A stretch of 64,000 bases of DNA from Devosia sp. Root685 (GCF_001427875.1 NZ_LMHK01000001.1:1712892-1776891), one strand, 5' to 3'. Counted from the stretch's first letter, positions 27,469-35,604 are shown. The notes: generated by a model from the sequence alone, not told the origin. Numbers and translations: made by a program.

Positions 27469-27867
27469 CTAGGGCGAAATCAGTTCAACCGTCGGAAAAT
27501 ATGTCCGATACCGCCCCGCGTCGCGGGTCAGCAGCGGCAATCGGCTAACCGCCGCATGGGCGCCAATGAAAAAATCGGGCAGGACACCGCTTCGTGCCCC
27601 GCCTGCCTTGCGATATTGCGCAAAAGCCTTGCCGGCGAGAAACAGCGCCGGACGCGGCAGGCCAACCATTTCCAGCCCAGCCTTGGAAACGAAGTCATCC
27701 AGCAATTCAATCCGCTCATAGCGGACGCCGAGTTCGGCATAGACGACATCATTGATAAAAAGTGGACCGTGCAGGCTAGCCGCCTCTAGCGACGCGATCG
27801 ACCAATCGACCCATTGCGGGTCGGCGGTTACCAGGTCGAGCAGCACATTGGTATCGACCAATGTCAC
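27469..27867 (-). CDS. vapC: VapC-type PIN-domain toxin
   Basis: A 132-aa PIN endoribonuclease, the toxin of a type II system. The acidic active-site residues are visible: D in TLVDTNVLLDL, E in VVYAELGVRYE, D in GVLPDFFIGAHA, and D in LLTRDAGRYRTYF. It starts with GTG, overlapping the VapB stop (GTGA), so antitoxin and toxin are co-translated with the antitoxin first. VapC enzymes cleave tRNAs or rRNA; the target is unknown here. It is the last gene of the vapBC operon and converges with the Ddn-like gene. Confidence 0.93.
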   Translation of the reverse strand: MTLVDTNVLLDLVTADPQWVDWSIASLEAASLHGPLFINDVVYAELGVRYERIELLDDFVSKAGLEMVGLPRPALFLAGKAFAQYRKAGGARSGVLPDFFIGAHAAVSRLPLLTRDAGRYRTYFPTVELISP

Positions 27868-28094
27868 GGCTCGCCCCGCGTCAACGCCATGATCTCTTCA
27901 GTCGCCATCCCCTCGCCGGCATGTCCGCGAAGCTGGGCAAACCGGCTGGATGGCGCGGGCGTCGCCGGCTCGATGACGATGTGACCGTCAGCGGTACGAC
28001 GGAAATCCACGCGGCTGCCCGGCACGATGCCCAAGTGGTCCCGTACGGATTTTGGAATGGTCACCTGACCCTTGATCGTCACGGTCGTACTCAC
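27864..28094 (-). CDS. vapB: VapB antitoxin, AbrB/MazE swapped-hairpin type
   Basis: A 76-aa antitoxin. The N-terminal AbrB-like DNA-binding fold reads VTIKGQVTIPKSVRDHLGIV, and the C-terminal tail SSRFAQLRGHAGEGMATEEI should wrap the VapC active site. It starts with GTG after AGGTGTGCC. The perfect 28-bp palindrome 12 bases upstream is the expected autoregulatory operator for the VapBC complex. Confidence 0.92.
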   Translation of the reverse strand: MSTTVTIKGQVTIPKSVRDHLGIVPGSRVDFRRTADGHIVIEPATPAPSSRFAQLRGHAGEGMATEEIMALTRGEP

Positions 28095-28105
28095 GGCACA
28101 CCTCG

Positions 28106-28133
28106 GTAATACCTATTTCAAAATAGGTATTAC
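28106..28133. promoter_or_regulatory. vapBC operator: perfect 28-bp palindrome
   Basis: Arms GTAATACCTATTT (28106-28118) and AAATAGGTATTAC (28121-28133) are exact reverse complements around a 2-base centre, placed 12 bases before the vapB start. Position and symmetry fit a VapB dimer-of-dimers operator overlapping the promoter. Confidence 0.85.
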
Positions 28134-28161
28134 ATAACCACTCAAAAATCAATGGGGGCTT

Positions 28162-28211
28162 TCCTTACCCACCCCCGCCTGCGCCATAACTTCCCTGAAC
28201 AACACCGACAC
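28162..28211. repeat. Diverged copy of mutY 3' end (direct repeat with 28931-28980)
   Basis: Aligning these 50 bases without gaps to 28931-28980, which contain the last codons and stop of mutY, gives 39 matches; the first 40 give 34. On the minus strand in the mutY frame it reads LFREVMAQAGVGKESPH then stop, against LFRKVLAQAGLG then stop in the real gene. Substitutions are largely conservative or synonymous, so this looks like the 3' end of a related mutY allele rather than chance. The pair brackets the orphan gene at 28363-28902. Confidence 0.75.
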
Positions 28212-28272
28212 GTCTCTCTGCTCTATCCGACGAGAGCAAAGGTCCATTTTGCGGATGATCCACATACATTAT

Positions 28273-28299
28273 CCAAAACTTAACGACCTCATGTTTTGG
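28273..28299. promoter_or_regulatory. Inverted repeat upstream of orphan gene
   Basis: CCAAAAC (28273-28279) and GTTTTGG (28293-28299) form a 7-bp inverted repeat in an AT-rich 150-base stretch before the orphan gene. It could be an operator or a short hairpin; no known regulator motif is recognised. Confidence 0.35.
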
Positions 28300-28362
28300 T
28301 AAGATAAATCATATTCGCGTTTTACTTGCCCACAAAACCTTTGCTCTTTGGGAGATTTATCG

Positions 28363-28902
28363 GTGTCTATTGTTGGTGGTTTTTCGTCGCAGGGTGAAAG
28401 CAGCTGGAGAGTTCTTGTCGATTCTCCCGCTTCCGCTCTGTCCCAAAGCGCACAATCGGGTGGCGGGGGCGCTTCGGCAAAGCCGGCCGGCAGTGCCACG
28501 CTTCTGTCCCTTTCCGATGCCGCCAAAGACGTGATCGCCAAGGGCGATGCCTTTGAGGGCCTGAAGCCTGCCCATAGCGACGCGGAACTCGCCGAGATCG
28601 GCAAGCAGATGCGGGGACAATTGGTGCTGTCGCGTCTCGAGCGGACCAATCCCGCAGGGGCCGAGGCGCTGCGCGAGGCAATGGCCAACGGAACGGTCAA
28701 GACGCAACTCGCCGCCGATGTTCCGGGCGTAAACTACAAGTCGAAGGAAACCTTCACATACGATGCCAGCGGCAACGTGAAGTCGCAAATGGTCGGCGTC
28801 GACTATTTCAAGCCGTCGGCCCACATCCAGGCCATCATCGACGCCGGGCGCGGCGCCCCGATGTGGCAGAGCGGCGTCGGCGACGTTTGGATCACCTGGT
28901 GA
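28363..28902 (+). CDS. Orphan protein of unknown function
   Basis: A 179-aa protein I do not recognise. The GTG at 28363 has GGGAG nine bases upstream; a TTG five codons earlier is less likely. There is no signal peptide or membrane helix. The N-terminal 60 residues are Ser/Gly/Ala-rich (SALSQSAQSGGGGASAKPAG), then comes a helical segment with LLSLSDAAKDVIAKGDAFEG and SDAELAEIGKQMRGQLVLSR, then a beta-like part with FTYDASGNVKSQMVGVDYF and a C-terminal tryptophan-containing tail. It lies between two mutY 3'-end-like repeats with an AT-rich leader, which suggests acquisition by insertion. No integrase accompanies it. Confidence 0.7.
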   Translation: MSIVGGFSSQGESSWRVLVDSPASALSQSAQSGGGGASAKPAGSATLLSLSDAAKDVIAKGDAFEGLKPAHSDAELAEIGKQMRGQLVLSRLERTNPAGAEALREAMANGTVKTQLAADVPGVNYKSKETFTYDASGNVKSQMVGVDYFKPSAHIQAIIDAGRGAPMWQSGVGDVWITW

Positions 28903-28930
28903 TCGAATAGAGCACCGGACTGGCGGCCCG

Positions 28931-28980
28931 TCCTACCCCAGCCCCGCCTGCGCCAGCACTTTCCTGAACAGCGTCGGCAA
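28931..28980. repeat. mutY 3' end: second member of direct repeat pair
   Basis: These 50 bases cover the mutY stop codon and last codons and match 28162-28211 in the same orientation (39 of 50). The longest exact run shared is CCCCGCCTGCGCCA. The pair encloses about 720 bases with the orphan gene. Confidence 0.75.
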
Positions 28981-29985
28981 GGCCTCGCCCTTGAGCGCCG
29001 ATGGCTGGCTCCACCAGCCATTTTCGAGACCGTCCGCCGGCACGAGCGAAGACCACACTTCCAGCTCCAGCCGGAAATGGGTGAACACATGCACCACCTG
29101 CCCGCGATGTCGCCATTGGCCCGAAACGGGATAGGCAACTTCGGACAGGTCGGATGACCATTCCGACGTCGGCACTTCGGTCATGCCCCCGAGCAATCCC
29201 TTGCCCGGCCGCGATTGCAGGTAAACATCGCCGCTCTGGTCCGTCATCACAAAGGCATGGCCGCGCCGCACCGGACGCTCCGCCTTTTCCGGCTTGATCG
29301 GATAAAGCGTCGGCGCACCTTCGCGCGTTCCCAGGCAATCACGTTGCAGCGGACAGATCAGGCACGAGGCCACGCGCGGCGCGCAGATGGTCGCGCCGAG
29401 ATCCATCATCGCCTGGGCAAAATCGCCCGCCCGCTCCGGCACACTTGCTTGCAGGGCCGAACGCAATTCGTCCTTCGCCTCCCGGACCGGCACGGGCAGC
29501 GTGTAAAATCGCGCCAAAACCCGATCGAGATTGCCATCGAGCACGGCAATCCGCTCGTCAAAGCAGATCGCCGCGATCGCAGCGCTCGTATAGGCGCCGA
29601 TGCCCGGCAGGGTCTGCAAACCTTCCGAACTCTTCGGAAACACCCCACCATGGTTTTCAACCACCGCCACGGCGCAGGCATGGAGATTTCGCGCCCGCGC
29701 ATAATAGCCAAGCCCGGCCCATTCGCGCAGCACCGCATCGAGCGGCGCAGCGGCCAGGTCAAAAACCGTCGGCCAGAGCTGGGTAAACCGCAAAAAATAC
29801 TTTTGCACCGCCGCAACCGTCGTCTGCTGTAGCATCACCTCGCTGAGCCAGACGCGATAGGGACCGGCATGCACACCCTTGGCCCGATCCGCCGGCGAAA
29901 CGCGCCAGGGCAAAGTGCGCGCATGGCGATCATACCAGGCGAGCACGGCGTCGGCGTCGATGGGGTGGGGGGCAAGGAGAGGCAT
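28933..29985 (-). CDS. mutY: A/G-specific adenine DNA glycosylase
   Basis: A 350-aa repair enzyme that removes A opposite 8-oxoguanine. The helix-hairpin-helix LQTLPGIGAYTSAAIAAICF is followed by the catalytic-aspartate loop AVLDGNLDRVLARF. The [4Fe-4S] cysteines appear in CAPRVASCLICPLQRDC. The catalytic glutamate is in WLSEVMLQQTTVA. A C-terminal NUDIX-like domain begins near RRGHAFVMTDQSGDVYLQ. The start at 29985 removes 62 codons of repeat-derived leader. Its last codons are duplicated in diverged form at 28162-28211. It heads the conserved order mutY, DUF721, dsbA, smc, with mutY divergent. Confidence 0.96.
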   Translation of the reverse strand: MPLLAPHPIDADAVLAWYDRHARTLPWRVSPADRAKGVHAGPYRVWLSEVMLQQTTVAAVQKYFLRFTQLWPTVFDLAAAPLDAVLREWAGLGYYARARNLHACAVAVVENHGGVFPKSSEGLQTLPGIGAYTSAAIAAICFDERIAVLDGNLDRVLARFYTLPVPVREAKDELRSALQASVPERAGDFAQAMMDLGATICAPRVASCLICPLQRDCLGTREGAPTLYPIKPEKAERPVRRGHAFVMTDQSGDVYLQSRPGKGLLGGMTEVPTSEWSSDLSEVAYPVSGQWRHRGQVVHVFTHFRLELEVWSSLVPADGLENGWWSQPSALKGEALPTLFRKVLAQAGLG

Positions 29986-30044
29986 GGCGGATGGATATAT
30001 TTTTGGGGGTAGGGCTTCAAGTCCGACAAAATTGTGCGCGCCGT

Positions 30045-30160
30045 CACTCCCTCCCATCCTCCCCCATCTAGGGGGAGGTGCAGACCGGTGACCTTGAACA
30101 TATCGCGCGTCACACTCGATGCGACACCTCCCCCTTGATGGGGGAGGATGGGAGGGGGTG
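30045..30160. repeat. CTCCCCC-type inverted repeat (family B)
   Basis: The left arm CACTCCCTCCCATCCTCCC... (30045-30080) and the right arm CACCTCCCCCTTGATGGG... (30125-30160) are near-perfect reverse complements, closely matching the 39-bp arms at 17782-17926. It fills the divergent space between mutY and the DUF721 gene. The mutY reading frame runs into it, which explains the spurious long N-terminus. Confidence 0.82.
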
Positions 30161-30212
30161 GGGCCACACACCCCGCTTGCGTCTCCCCCGCCCCAGCGCT
30201 ACTCCCAACCTC

Positions 30213-30728
30213 ATGGCCGAAAAGGAACTGCCCGAACCAAAACGCAGGAACAAGACACTCAGCGTTGCTGACGTGCTTTCGGGCGCGCTCGATCCGGTGC
30301 TGAAAAAGCGCGGTTTTGCCACCCGCGATATCATCACCCATTGGCGCGTCATCGCGCCGCCGCCTTATGACCAGACCACCATGCCCGATAAGCTCGTCTG
30401 GCCGCGCAGTGCCGGCCATGGCCACGAAGGCGCGGTGCTCTATCTCCGCTGCGGCCCTGGCCAGGCCCTCTTCGTCCAGCATGCCGCGCCCGAAATCGCC
30501 CAGACGGTCAACCGCTATTTCGGCTATCACCTCATCAACGAAGTGCGCCTCTCGGCCGAGCTATTCACCCCCGGTTCAGGCGCAAAGGTTCAAAAGAACA
30601 GGCAACCGAGCCAGAGCGACATCGCAAAGGTCGGCACCGCGGTCGAAAAGATCGAGGATACTGATCTGCGGGAAGCGTTGCGGGTTTTGGGCCTGGCGCT
30701 CTCCGGCAGATCGGACAAAAGCAGATAA
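30213..30728 (+). CDS. DUF721 (DciA-like) protein
   Basis: A 171-aa DUF721 protein. The family core runs from LSVADVLSGALDPVLKKRGF through DIITHWRVIAPPPY to GAVLYLRCGPGQALFVQHAAPEIAQ, and NRYFGYHLINEVRL is also typical. DUF721 includes DciA, which loads or recruits the replicative helicase; whether the alphaproteobacterial version does so is inferred. The C-terminal ~50 residues look disordered. The start is after the repeat at 30045-30160. Its place between mutY and dsbA is conserved in the order. Confidence 0.85.
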   Translation: MAEKELPEPKRRNKTLSVADVLSGALDPVLKKRGFATRDIITHWRVIAPPPYDQTTMPDKLVWPRSAGHGHEGAVLYLRCGPGQALFVQHAAPEIAQTVNRYFGYHLINEVRLSAELFTPGSGAKVQKNRQPSQSDIAKVGTAVEKIEDTDLREALRVLGLALSGRSDKSR

Positions 30729-30771
30729 GCATCCCTCCGAAAGTAGTTGCCGGTTTCGGGATCAGGACAGG
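30729..30771. repeat. Short palindromic repeat, family C copy 2
   Basis: A diverged copy of the element at 15097-15141, with CCGAAAGTAGTTGCCGGTTTCGG as its core (given here as CCGAAAGTAG and CCGGTTTCGG). It directly follows the DUF721 stop codon. Confidence 0.55.
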
Positions 30772-30873
30772 TGAAGCGGATAGAGTGTTCACCCCCAAGT
30801 GATAATCATGCCCACTTGCCGACACCAAGCCCATGTGTAGTGTCGCGCATAACAATAATCAGGAGCCTGACAC

Positions 30874-31686
30874 GTGAAGTTCAACCGCCGTGAGACCCTT
30901 ATCCTTGCCGCTGCCGCCTCTGCGCTGAGCCTTTGCGGCCTGAGCGGGGCGCAGGCCGCCGAAGGCGACGTTGTCGATCAAGCCAAGCTGCTCGCGCCGG
31001 CCGGTGGTATCGCCGACAAGGTGCTGGGCAATCCCGACGCTCCGGTCACGGTCATCGAATATGCCTCGCCCACTTGCCCGCATTGCGCGACCTTCCACAA
31101 CACGGTCTATGAGCCCTTCAAGGCCGAATATGTCGATACCGGCAAGGTGAAATTCATCCTGCGCCCCTTCGTGCGCAATGTGCTCGACGCCGCCATCTTC
31201 ATGCTGGCCGAGGCCGCGGGCGAAACCAATTACCACAATATCATCGGCACCTATTTCAAGACCCAGGGCGAATGGGGCGTTTCCGAAACCCCGCGCGACG
31301 CGATCTATACCATTGCCACCCAGCTCGGTTTTACCAAGGAAAGTTTTGACGCTGCCTTGACGAATCAGGACCTGTTCACTGGCATGGAAGCCATGCGCGA
31401 ACAGGCGCTGAACGAATTCGGGCTCCAGGGCACGCCGACCTTCTATGTCAATGGCAAGACGCTTTCCGGTGACAAGACGCTCGAGCAGCTCGCTGCCGAG
31501 ATCGACCCGCTTGTGCCCGCCGATTTCGTCGCTCCTGCCGCTGGCGCTGCTGCAACCCCTGCCCCGGCAACCGACGCAATGGCTCCTGCCCCAGCCGCCG
31601 ACGCACTGGCGCCCGCGGCTCCGGCCGACACCATGTCTCCGGTCGCGCCGTCCGACACCATGTCGCCGGCCACCCCTGCGCAATAA
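30874..31686 (+). CDS. DsbA-family periplasmic thiol-disulfide oxidoreductase with Ala/Pro-rich tail
   Basis: A 270-aa secreted thioredoxin-fold protein. It has a twin-arginine-free signal region (MKFNRRETLILAAAASALSL and on to AQA) and active site ASPTCPHCATFH (CPHC, as in DsbA/BdbD), with cis-proline in QGTPTFYVNGK. It matches the alphaproteobacterial DsbA-like group usually found before smc. The final ~55 residues form a low-complexity tail with repeated DxMxP units (ATDAMAPAP, ADTMSPVAPSDTMSPATP). Whether it oxidises or isomerises disulfides is not decidable here. A single family-B repeat arm separates it from smc. Confidence 0.9.
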   Translation: MKFNRRETLILAAAASALSLCGLSGAQAAEGDVVDQAKLLAPAGGIADKVLGNPDAPVTVIEYASPTCPHCATFHNTVYEPFKAEYVDTGKVKFILRPFVRNVLDAAIFMLAEAAGETNYHNIIGTYFKTQGEWGVSETPRDAIYTIATQLGFTKESFDAALTNQDLFTGMEAMREQALNEFGLQGTPTFYVNGKTLSGDKTLEQLAAEIDPLVPADFVAPAAGAAATPAPATDAMAPAPAADALAPAAPADTMSPVAPSDTMSPATPAQ

Positions 31687-31705
31687 TCTCCGCATACTCG
31701 ATCGG

Positions 31706-31741
31706 CACCTCCCCCTTGATGGGGGAGGTTGGGAGGGGGTG
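31706..31741. repeat. Single arm of CTCCCCC-type repeat (family B), hairpin-forming
   Basis: CACCTCCCCCTTGATGGG... matches the right arms of the elements at 17782-17926 and 30045-30160. Within it CCTCCCCC and GGGGGAGG can pair. It lies between dsbA and smc. Confidence 0.75.
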
Positions 31742-31785
31742 TTGGCAAGCTCAGCACCCCGTCTGCTTTTCATGCGGTTGAGCCC

Positions 31786-34700
31786 ATGAAATTCTCCCGC
31801 CTCAAACTCCACGGTTTTAAAAGCTTTTCCGACGAAACCACTCTCGTCATGGAGCCTGGCCTCACCGGCATTGTCGGCCCCAATGGCTGCGGCAAGTCCA
31901 ATCTTGTCGAAGCCATGCGCTGGGTCATGGGTGAAAACTCATACAAGGCCATGCGCGCCTCCGGCATGGACGACGTCATCTTCTCCGGTTCCGGCAATCG
32001 CCCCGGCCGCAATTCGGCCGAAGTGACGCTGGTCCTCGACAATGCCGACCGCACCGCTCCCGCCGCCCTCAACACCGCCGACGTCCTCGAAGTCACCCGC
32101 CGCATCGAGCGCGAGGCGGGCTCCGTCTATCGCGTCAATGGCAAGGAAGTGCGCGCCCGCGACGTGCAACTGCTCTTTGCTGACGCGTCCACCGGCGCCC
32201 ATTCCCCCGCCATGGTCCGCCAAGGCCAGATCGGCGAGTTGATCGCGGCAAAACCCACCGCCCGCCGCGCTCTCCTTGAAGAAGCCGCCGGCATTTCCGG
32301 CCTCCATTCGCGCCGCCACGAGGCCGAACTCCGCCTCCGCGCTGCCGAGAGCAATCTTGAGCGCGTCGACGATATTATCGGCCAGATCGGCACCCAGCTC
32401 GAAACCCTGAAACGCCAGGCCCGCCTCGCCATCCGCTATCGCGGCCTGTCCGGCGACATTCGTCGCGCCGAAGCGACGCTCTTCCACATCCGCTGGGTCG
32501 CCACCCGCGCCGCCGAAAAAGACGGCGAAGCTGCGCAGGCCGTTCTCATCCGCAAACTGGCCGACGCCACCCATGCCGAGCGCATGGCGCAGAAAAACGT
32601 CGAAGAGGCCGAAGCCGCCCTCGCCCCCTTGCGCGAACGCGAGGCCGTCACCTCAGCCATTCTCCAGCGCTACAAAATTCTCTTCGAGCAATTGAGCGAA
32701 GAATCGCGCCGCCTGCAGCAGCGCCGCACCGAACTCGAAGAACGCCTCCGGCAAATCTCGCAGGACGGCAGCCGCGAACGCGAACTGGTCGCCGAAAGCG
32801 AAGCGAGCCTTGCCGCTTATGCGGAAGAGCAGGAACGCATCGAGGCCGAAGAAGAAGAGGCCATTGAAAGCCTCGAAGCCGCTCGCCGCGAAGCCGACGA
32901 GGCCCGCGCTGCCGCAGCCTCTGCCGAAACCGAATCGCGCCTCCTTTCCGACCGCCTCGCCCAGATGCGCGTCCGCCGCGGCCAGGCCCAGCGCGCCGTC
33001 GCCGATGCCGATCTCCGCCTCGAACGCCTGACGCGCGAAATCGCCGGCGTCGAAGCCGACATGGCCAAAATCGCCGAAACCATTGCCGGCGACGAAACCC
33101 TGATGCGCCATCAGGACGCGCTCGAAACCGCCCACGAAGAAGCCGAGATCGCCGAAAGCGCGGCTCTCACGGCCGAGGAAGAAGCATCAGCCGCCCAGCA
33201 AAAACTCGACGAAATGCGCCCGCGCCTCGCCGAACTCGATGCCCTCGTCACCGGTCTCGAAGCCGAAGCGACCACCTTGGGCAAAATGCTCAATGTCGGC
33301 TCCAGCCTCTGGCCCGCCATCGTCGACGAACTAAAAGTCACACCCGGCTACGAAACCGCCCTCGGCGCCGCTCTCGGCGACGATCTCGACGCCTCTTCGG
33401 ATGCCGGCGCTCCCCTCCACTGGTCCATCGCCATCGAAGGCTATGACGATCCGCCGCTGCCGCAGGGTGCGGAACCACTCTCGCGCTATGTCACCGGCAC
33501 GCCGCTCCTCAAACGCCGCCTCGATCAGATCGGGCTTGTCAGCGATATCGTCGGTCCCGGCCTCATGCCCGCCCTTTGGCCCGGCCAGCGCCTCGTTACG
33601 CTCGACGGCGCCATGTGGCGCTGGGATGGTTTTGTCGCCGCCGCCGATGCCCCAACCGCCGCCGCCCTCCGCCTTTCGCAGCGCAATCGCCTCGCCGAAC
33701 TCGACGAGGAAGTTTTGCGCGCCAAGGCCGAGCGCAACGCCTTCCGCCGCGACATCGACAGCCAAACGTCCGCCCTCGACCTCGCCCGCCAGGCCGAACG
33801 CGGGTGCCGCGAAGACTGGCGCAAGGCCCAGCACGCCATCAGCCTCGCCCAGACCGAACTCGACCGCGCCCTTCGCGCCCAGGGCGAACTCGCCTCCCGC
33901 CGCTCCGCCCTCGAAGAAGCTCATACCCGCCTCCACGGCAATCTCACCGAAGCCGAAGCGGTGCGCGAGGAAGCCGCCGTCATCCTCGAAGAAGCAGGGG
34001 AAGAAGACGATCTCGTCCATCGCCTCGAAGAAGAGCACGAGCGCCTCGCCGCCTTGCGCGAACGCGCCGATCAGGCCCGCCTGAACCTCGGCAATTTCGA
34101 AAGCGCCGCCCGTATGCGCGCCTCCCGGCTCGATCAACTGGCCCGCGACCGCGCCGCCTGGCAACGCCGTTTCGATGGCGCCGCCGCCCAGCTCGCCACC
34201 CTCGACCAGCGCACATCAGCGGTAAAAGCCCAGCTCGACGAACTCGACGCCGCTCCCGAAGGCTTCGCCGACCGCCGCGCCCAATTGGAAGACCAGATCG
34301 AAGACGCGAACCTCGACCATTCTGAAGCCAGCGACCGCTTCAACGCCGCCCAGACCGCCTGGCGCGACCACGAAAAGTCACTGCGCGGCGCCGCCGATGC
34401 CCTTTCCGAAGTGCGCATCGAATTGACCCGCATCGAAGAGCGCCTAAAGGGCACCATGGCGCAGCGCCAGCAGATCGAGCGCCAGGTCGAAGAAAGCCTC
34501 GGCATTCCCGCCAGCCGCACCCTCGAAGTTTCAGGCATCCGCCCCGAAGAAGCCCTGCCCCCCGAAACGCCGACCGAACAAAAGCTCGAACGGCTCAAAG
34601 CCGAGCGCGAGCGCCTCGGCGGGGTCAATCTCTCGGCCGAAAAGGAAGCCGAAGAGGTTCAGGAAAAGCTCGATACCATGGTCGCCGATCGCGACGACCT

Positions 34701-35241
34701 CATTGAAGCCATCGCCAAACTGCGCGGCGGTATTGCCGCCCTCAACCGCGAAGGCCGCGCGCGATTGAATGAAGCCTTCGGCAAGGTGAACGCCTATTTC
34801 CAGGAACTCTTCACCACCCTTTTTGGCGGCGGCACGGCCGAACTGACCTTTGTCGAAAGCGACGATCCGCTCGAAGCCGGCCTCGAAATCATCGCCCGCC
34901 CACCGGGCAAAAAACCGCAGACCATGACCCTCCTCTCCGGCGGCGAACAGGCCCTCACCGCCATGAGCCTGATCTTTGCCGTCTTCCTCACCAATCCCGC
35001 GCCCATCTGCGTCCTCGACGAAGTCGATGCCCCGCTCGACGACGCCAATGTCGAGCGCTTCTGCAACCTCCTCGACTCGATGCGCCAGCGCACCAATACG
35101 CGCTTCATGGTCATCACCCACAACCCGATCACCATGAGCCGCGTCGATCGCCTCTTCGGCGTCACCATGGCCGAACGCGGCGTGTCGCAACTCGTGTCCG
35201 TCGATCTGCAGACGGCGGAAAGTTTCCGCGAAGTGGTTTGA
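31786..35241 (+). CDS. smc: Chromosome segregation ATPase SMC
   Basis: A 1151-aa SMC protein that organises and segregates the chromosome with ScpAB (not in this window). Walker A is GIVGPNGCGKSNLVEAMRW (residues ~24-42). Two long coiled coils (about 170-495 and 640-985) flank a compact hinge around LPQGAEPLSRYVTGTP. The C-terminal head has the signature LLSGGEQALTAMSLIFAV and Walker B PICVLDEVDAPLDDAN. The ATG at 31786 gives MKFSRLKLHGFKSF. The Glu-rich coiled coils generate many spurious ORFs on other frames. Length and motifs are normal, with no frameshift seen. Confidence 0.98.
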   Translation: MKFSRLKLHGFKSFSDETTLVMEPGLTGIVGPNGCGKSNLVEAMRWVMGENSYKAMRASGMDDVIFSGSGNRPGRNSAEVTLVLDNADRTAPAALNTADVLEVTRRIEREAGSVYRVNGKEVRARDVQLLFADASTGAHSPAMVRQGQIGELIAAKPTARRALLEEAAGISGLHSRRHEAELRLRAAESNLERVDDIIGQIGTQLETLKRQARLAIRYRGLSGDIRRAEATLFHIRWVATRAAEKDGEAAQAVLIRKLADATHAERMAQKNVEEAEAALAPLREREAVTSAILQRYKILFEQLSEESRRLQQRRTELEERLRQISQDGSRERELVAESEASLAAYAEEQERIEAEEEEAIESLEAARREADEARAAAASAETESRLLSDRLAQMRVRRGQAQRAVADADLRLERLTREIAGVEADMAKIAETIAGDETLMRHQDALETAHEEAEIAESAALTAEEEASAAQQKLDEMRPRLAELDALVTGLEAEATTLGKMLNVGSSLWPAIVDELKVTPGYETALGAALGDDLDASSDAGAPLHWSIAIEGYDDPPLPQGAEPLSRYVTGTPLLKRRLDQIGLVSDIVGPGLMPALWPGQRLVTLDGAMWRWDGFVAAADAPTAAALRLSQRNRLAELDEEVLRAKAERNAFRRDIDSQTSALDLARQAERGCREDWRKAQHAISLAQTELDRALRAQGELASRRSALEEAHTRLHGNLTEAEAVREEAAVILEEAGEEDDLVHRLEEEHERLAALRERADQARLNLGNFESAARMRASRLDQLARDRAAWQRRFDGAAAQLATLDQRTSAVKAQLDELDAAPEGFADRRAQLEDQIEDANLDHSEASDRFNAAQTAWRDHEKSLRGAADALSEVRIELTRIEERLKGTMAQRQQIERQVEESLGIPASRTLEVSGIRPEEALPPETPTEQKLERLKAERERLGGVNLSAEKEAEEVQEKLDTMVADRDDLIEAIAKLRGGIAALNREGRARLNEAFGKVNAYFQELFTTLFGGGTAELTFVESDDPLEAGLEIIARPPGKKPQTMTLLSGGEQALTAMSLIFAVFLTNPAPICVLDEVDAPLDDANVERFCNLLDSMRQRTNTRFMVITHNPITMSRVDRLFGVTMAERGVSQLVSVDLQTAESFREVV

Positions 35242-35271
35242 GGCACGCCATAAGCGCTTGACCCGGAAATT

Positions 35272-35286
35272 CAGCGGTATACGCTG
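35272..35286. promoter_or_regulatory. Inverted repeat in the promoter region of the ParDE-like module
   Basis: CAGCG (35272-35276) and CGCTG (35282-35286) flank GTATA, 39 bases before the antitoxin start, with TTGACC at 35258. It could be the antitoxin operator; the arms are short, so this is tentative. Confidence 0.4.
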
Positions 35287-35325
35287 GGATGCATCGAAAC
35301 CCAATACCGCCCAATGGAGGGATTC

Positions 35326-35604
35326 ATGGCAAACGGCGAGCGCACTCAAATCTCTCTTCGCGTGCCCAGCGACATGATTGACGCCTTTGAACGCATAGCC
35401 GGGGCCCTTGATCGCGATCGGACCTGGGTCATGTTGCAGGCGTTCCAGTTTTACCTCGATCGAGAGGGTCAGGAAATTCTATCGGACGCCGAGGGCATTG
35501 CATCGGTTGATCGCGGCGAGACCGTGGACTGGAATAGTGCCAAGACGCGCATTGACGCCGCGATCGCCCGTGGTGCGGCCGCTCACGTCAAGAAAGCCGG
35601 ATAA
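35326..35604 (+). CDS. Ribbon-helix-helix antitoxin (ParD/CopG-like)
   Basis: A 92-aa antitoxin. The N-terminal RTQISLRVPSDMIDAFERIA is a classic ribbon-helix-helix DNA-binding segment, and the C-terminal GETVDWNSAKTRIDAAIARG should bind the toxin. The ATG at 35326 has GGAGG six bases upstream. Its stop overlaps the toxin ATG by one base (TAATG), the usual antitoxin-first arrangement. It is likely an autorepressor of its own operon. The pair is inserted between smc and the atp operon. Confidence 0.88.
   Translation: MANGERTQISLRVPSDMIDAFERIAGALDRDRTWVMLQAFQFYLDREGQEILSDAEGIASVDRGETVDWNSAKTRIDAAIARGAAAHVKKAG

Noticed and set aside
27412..28930. Prophage or insertion sequence
   Set aside because: No transposase, integrase or phage structural gene is present; only a toxin-antitoxin pair, an orphan gene and a mutY-end duplication are seen.
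35272..35286. Confident sigma70 promoter at TTGACC (35258) for the toxin-antitoxin module
   Set aside because: No acceptable -10 hexamer occurs at 16-18 bases; only the short dyad was kept, at low confidence.
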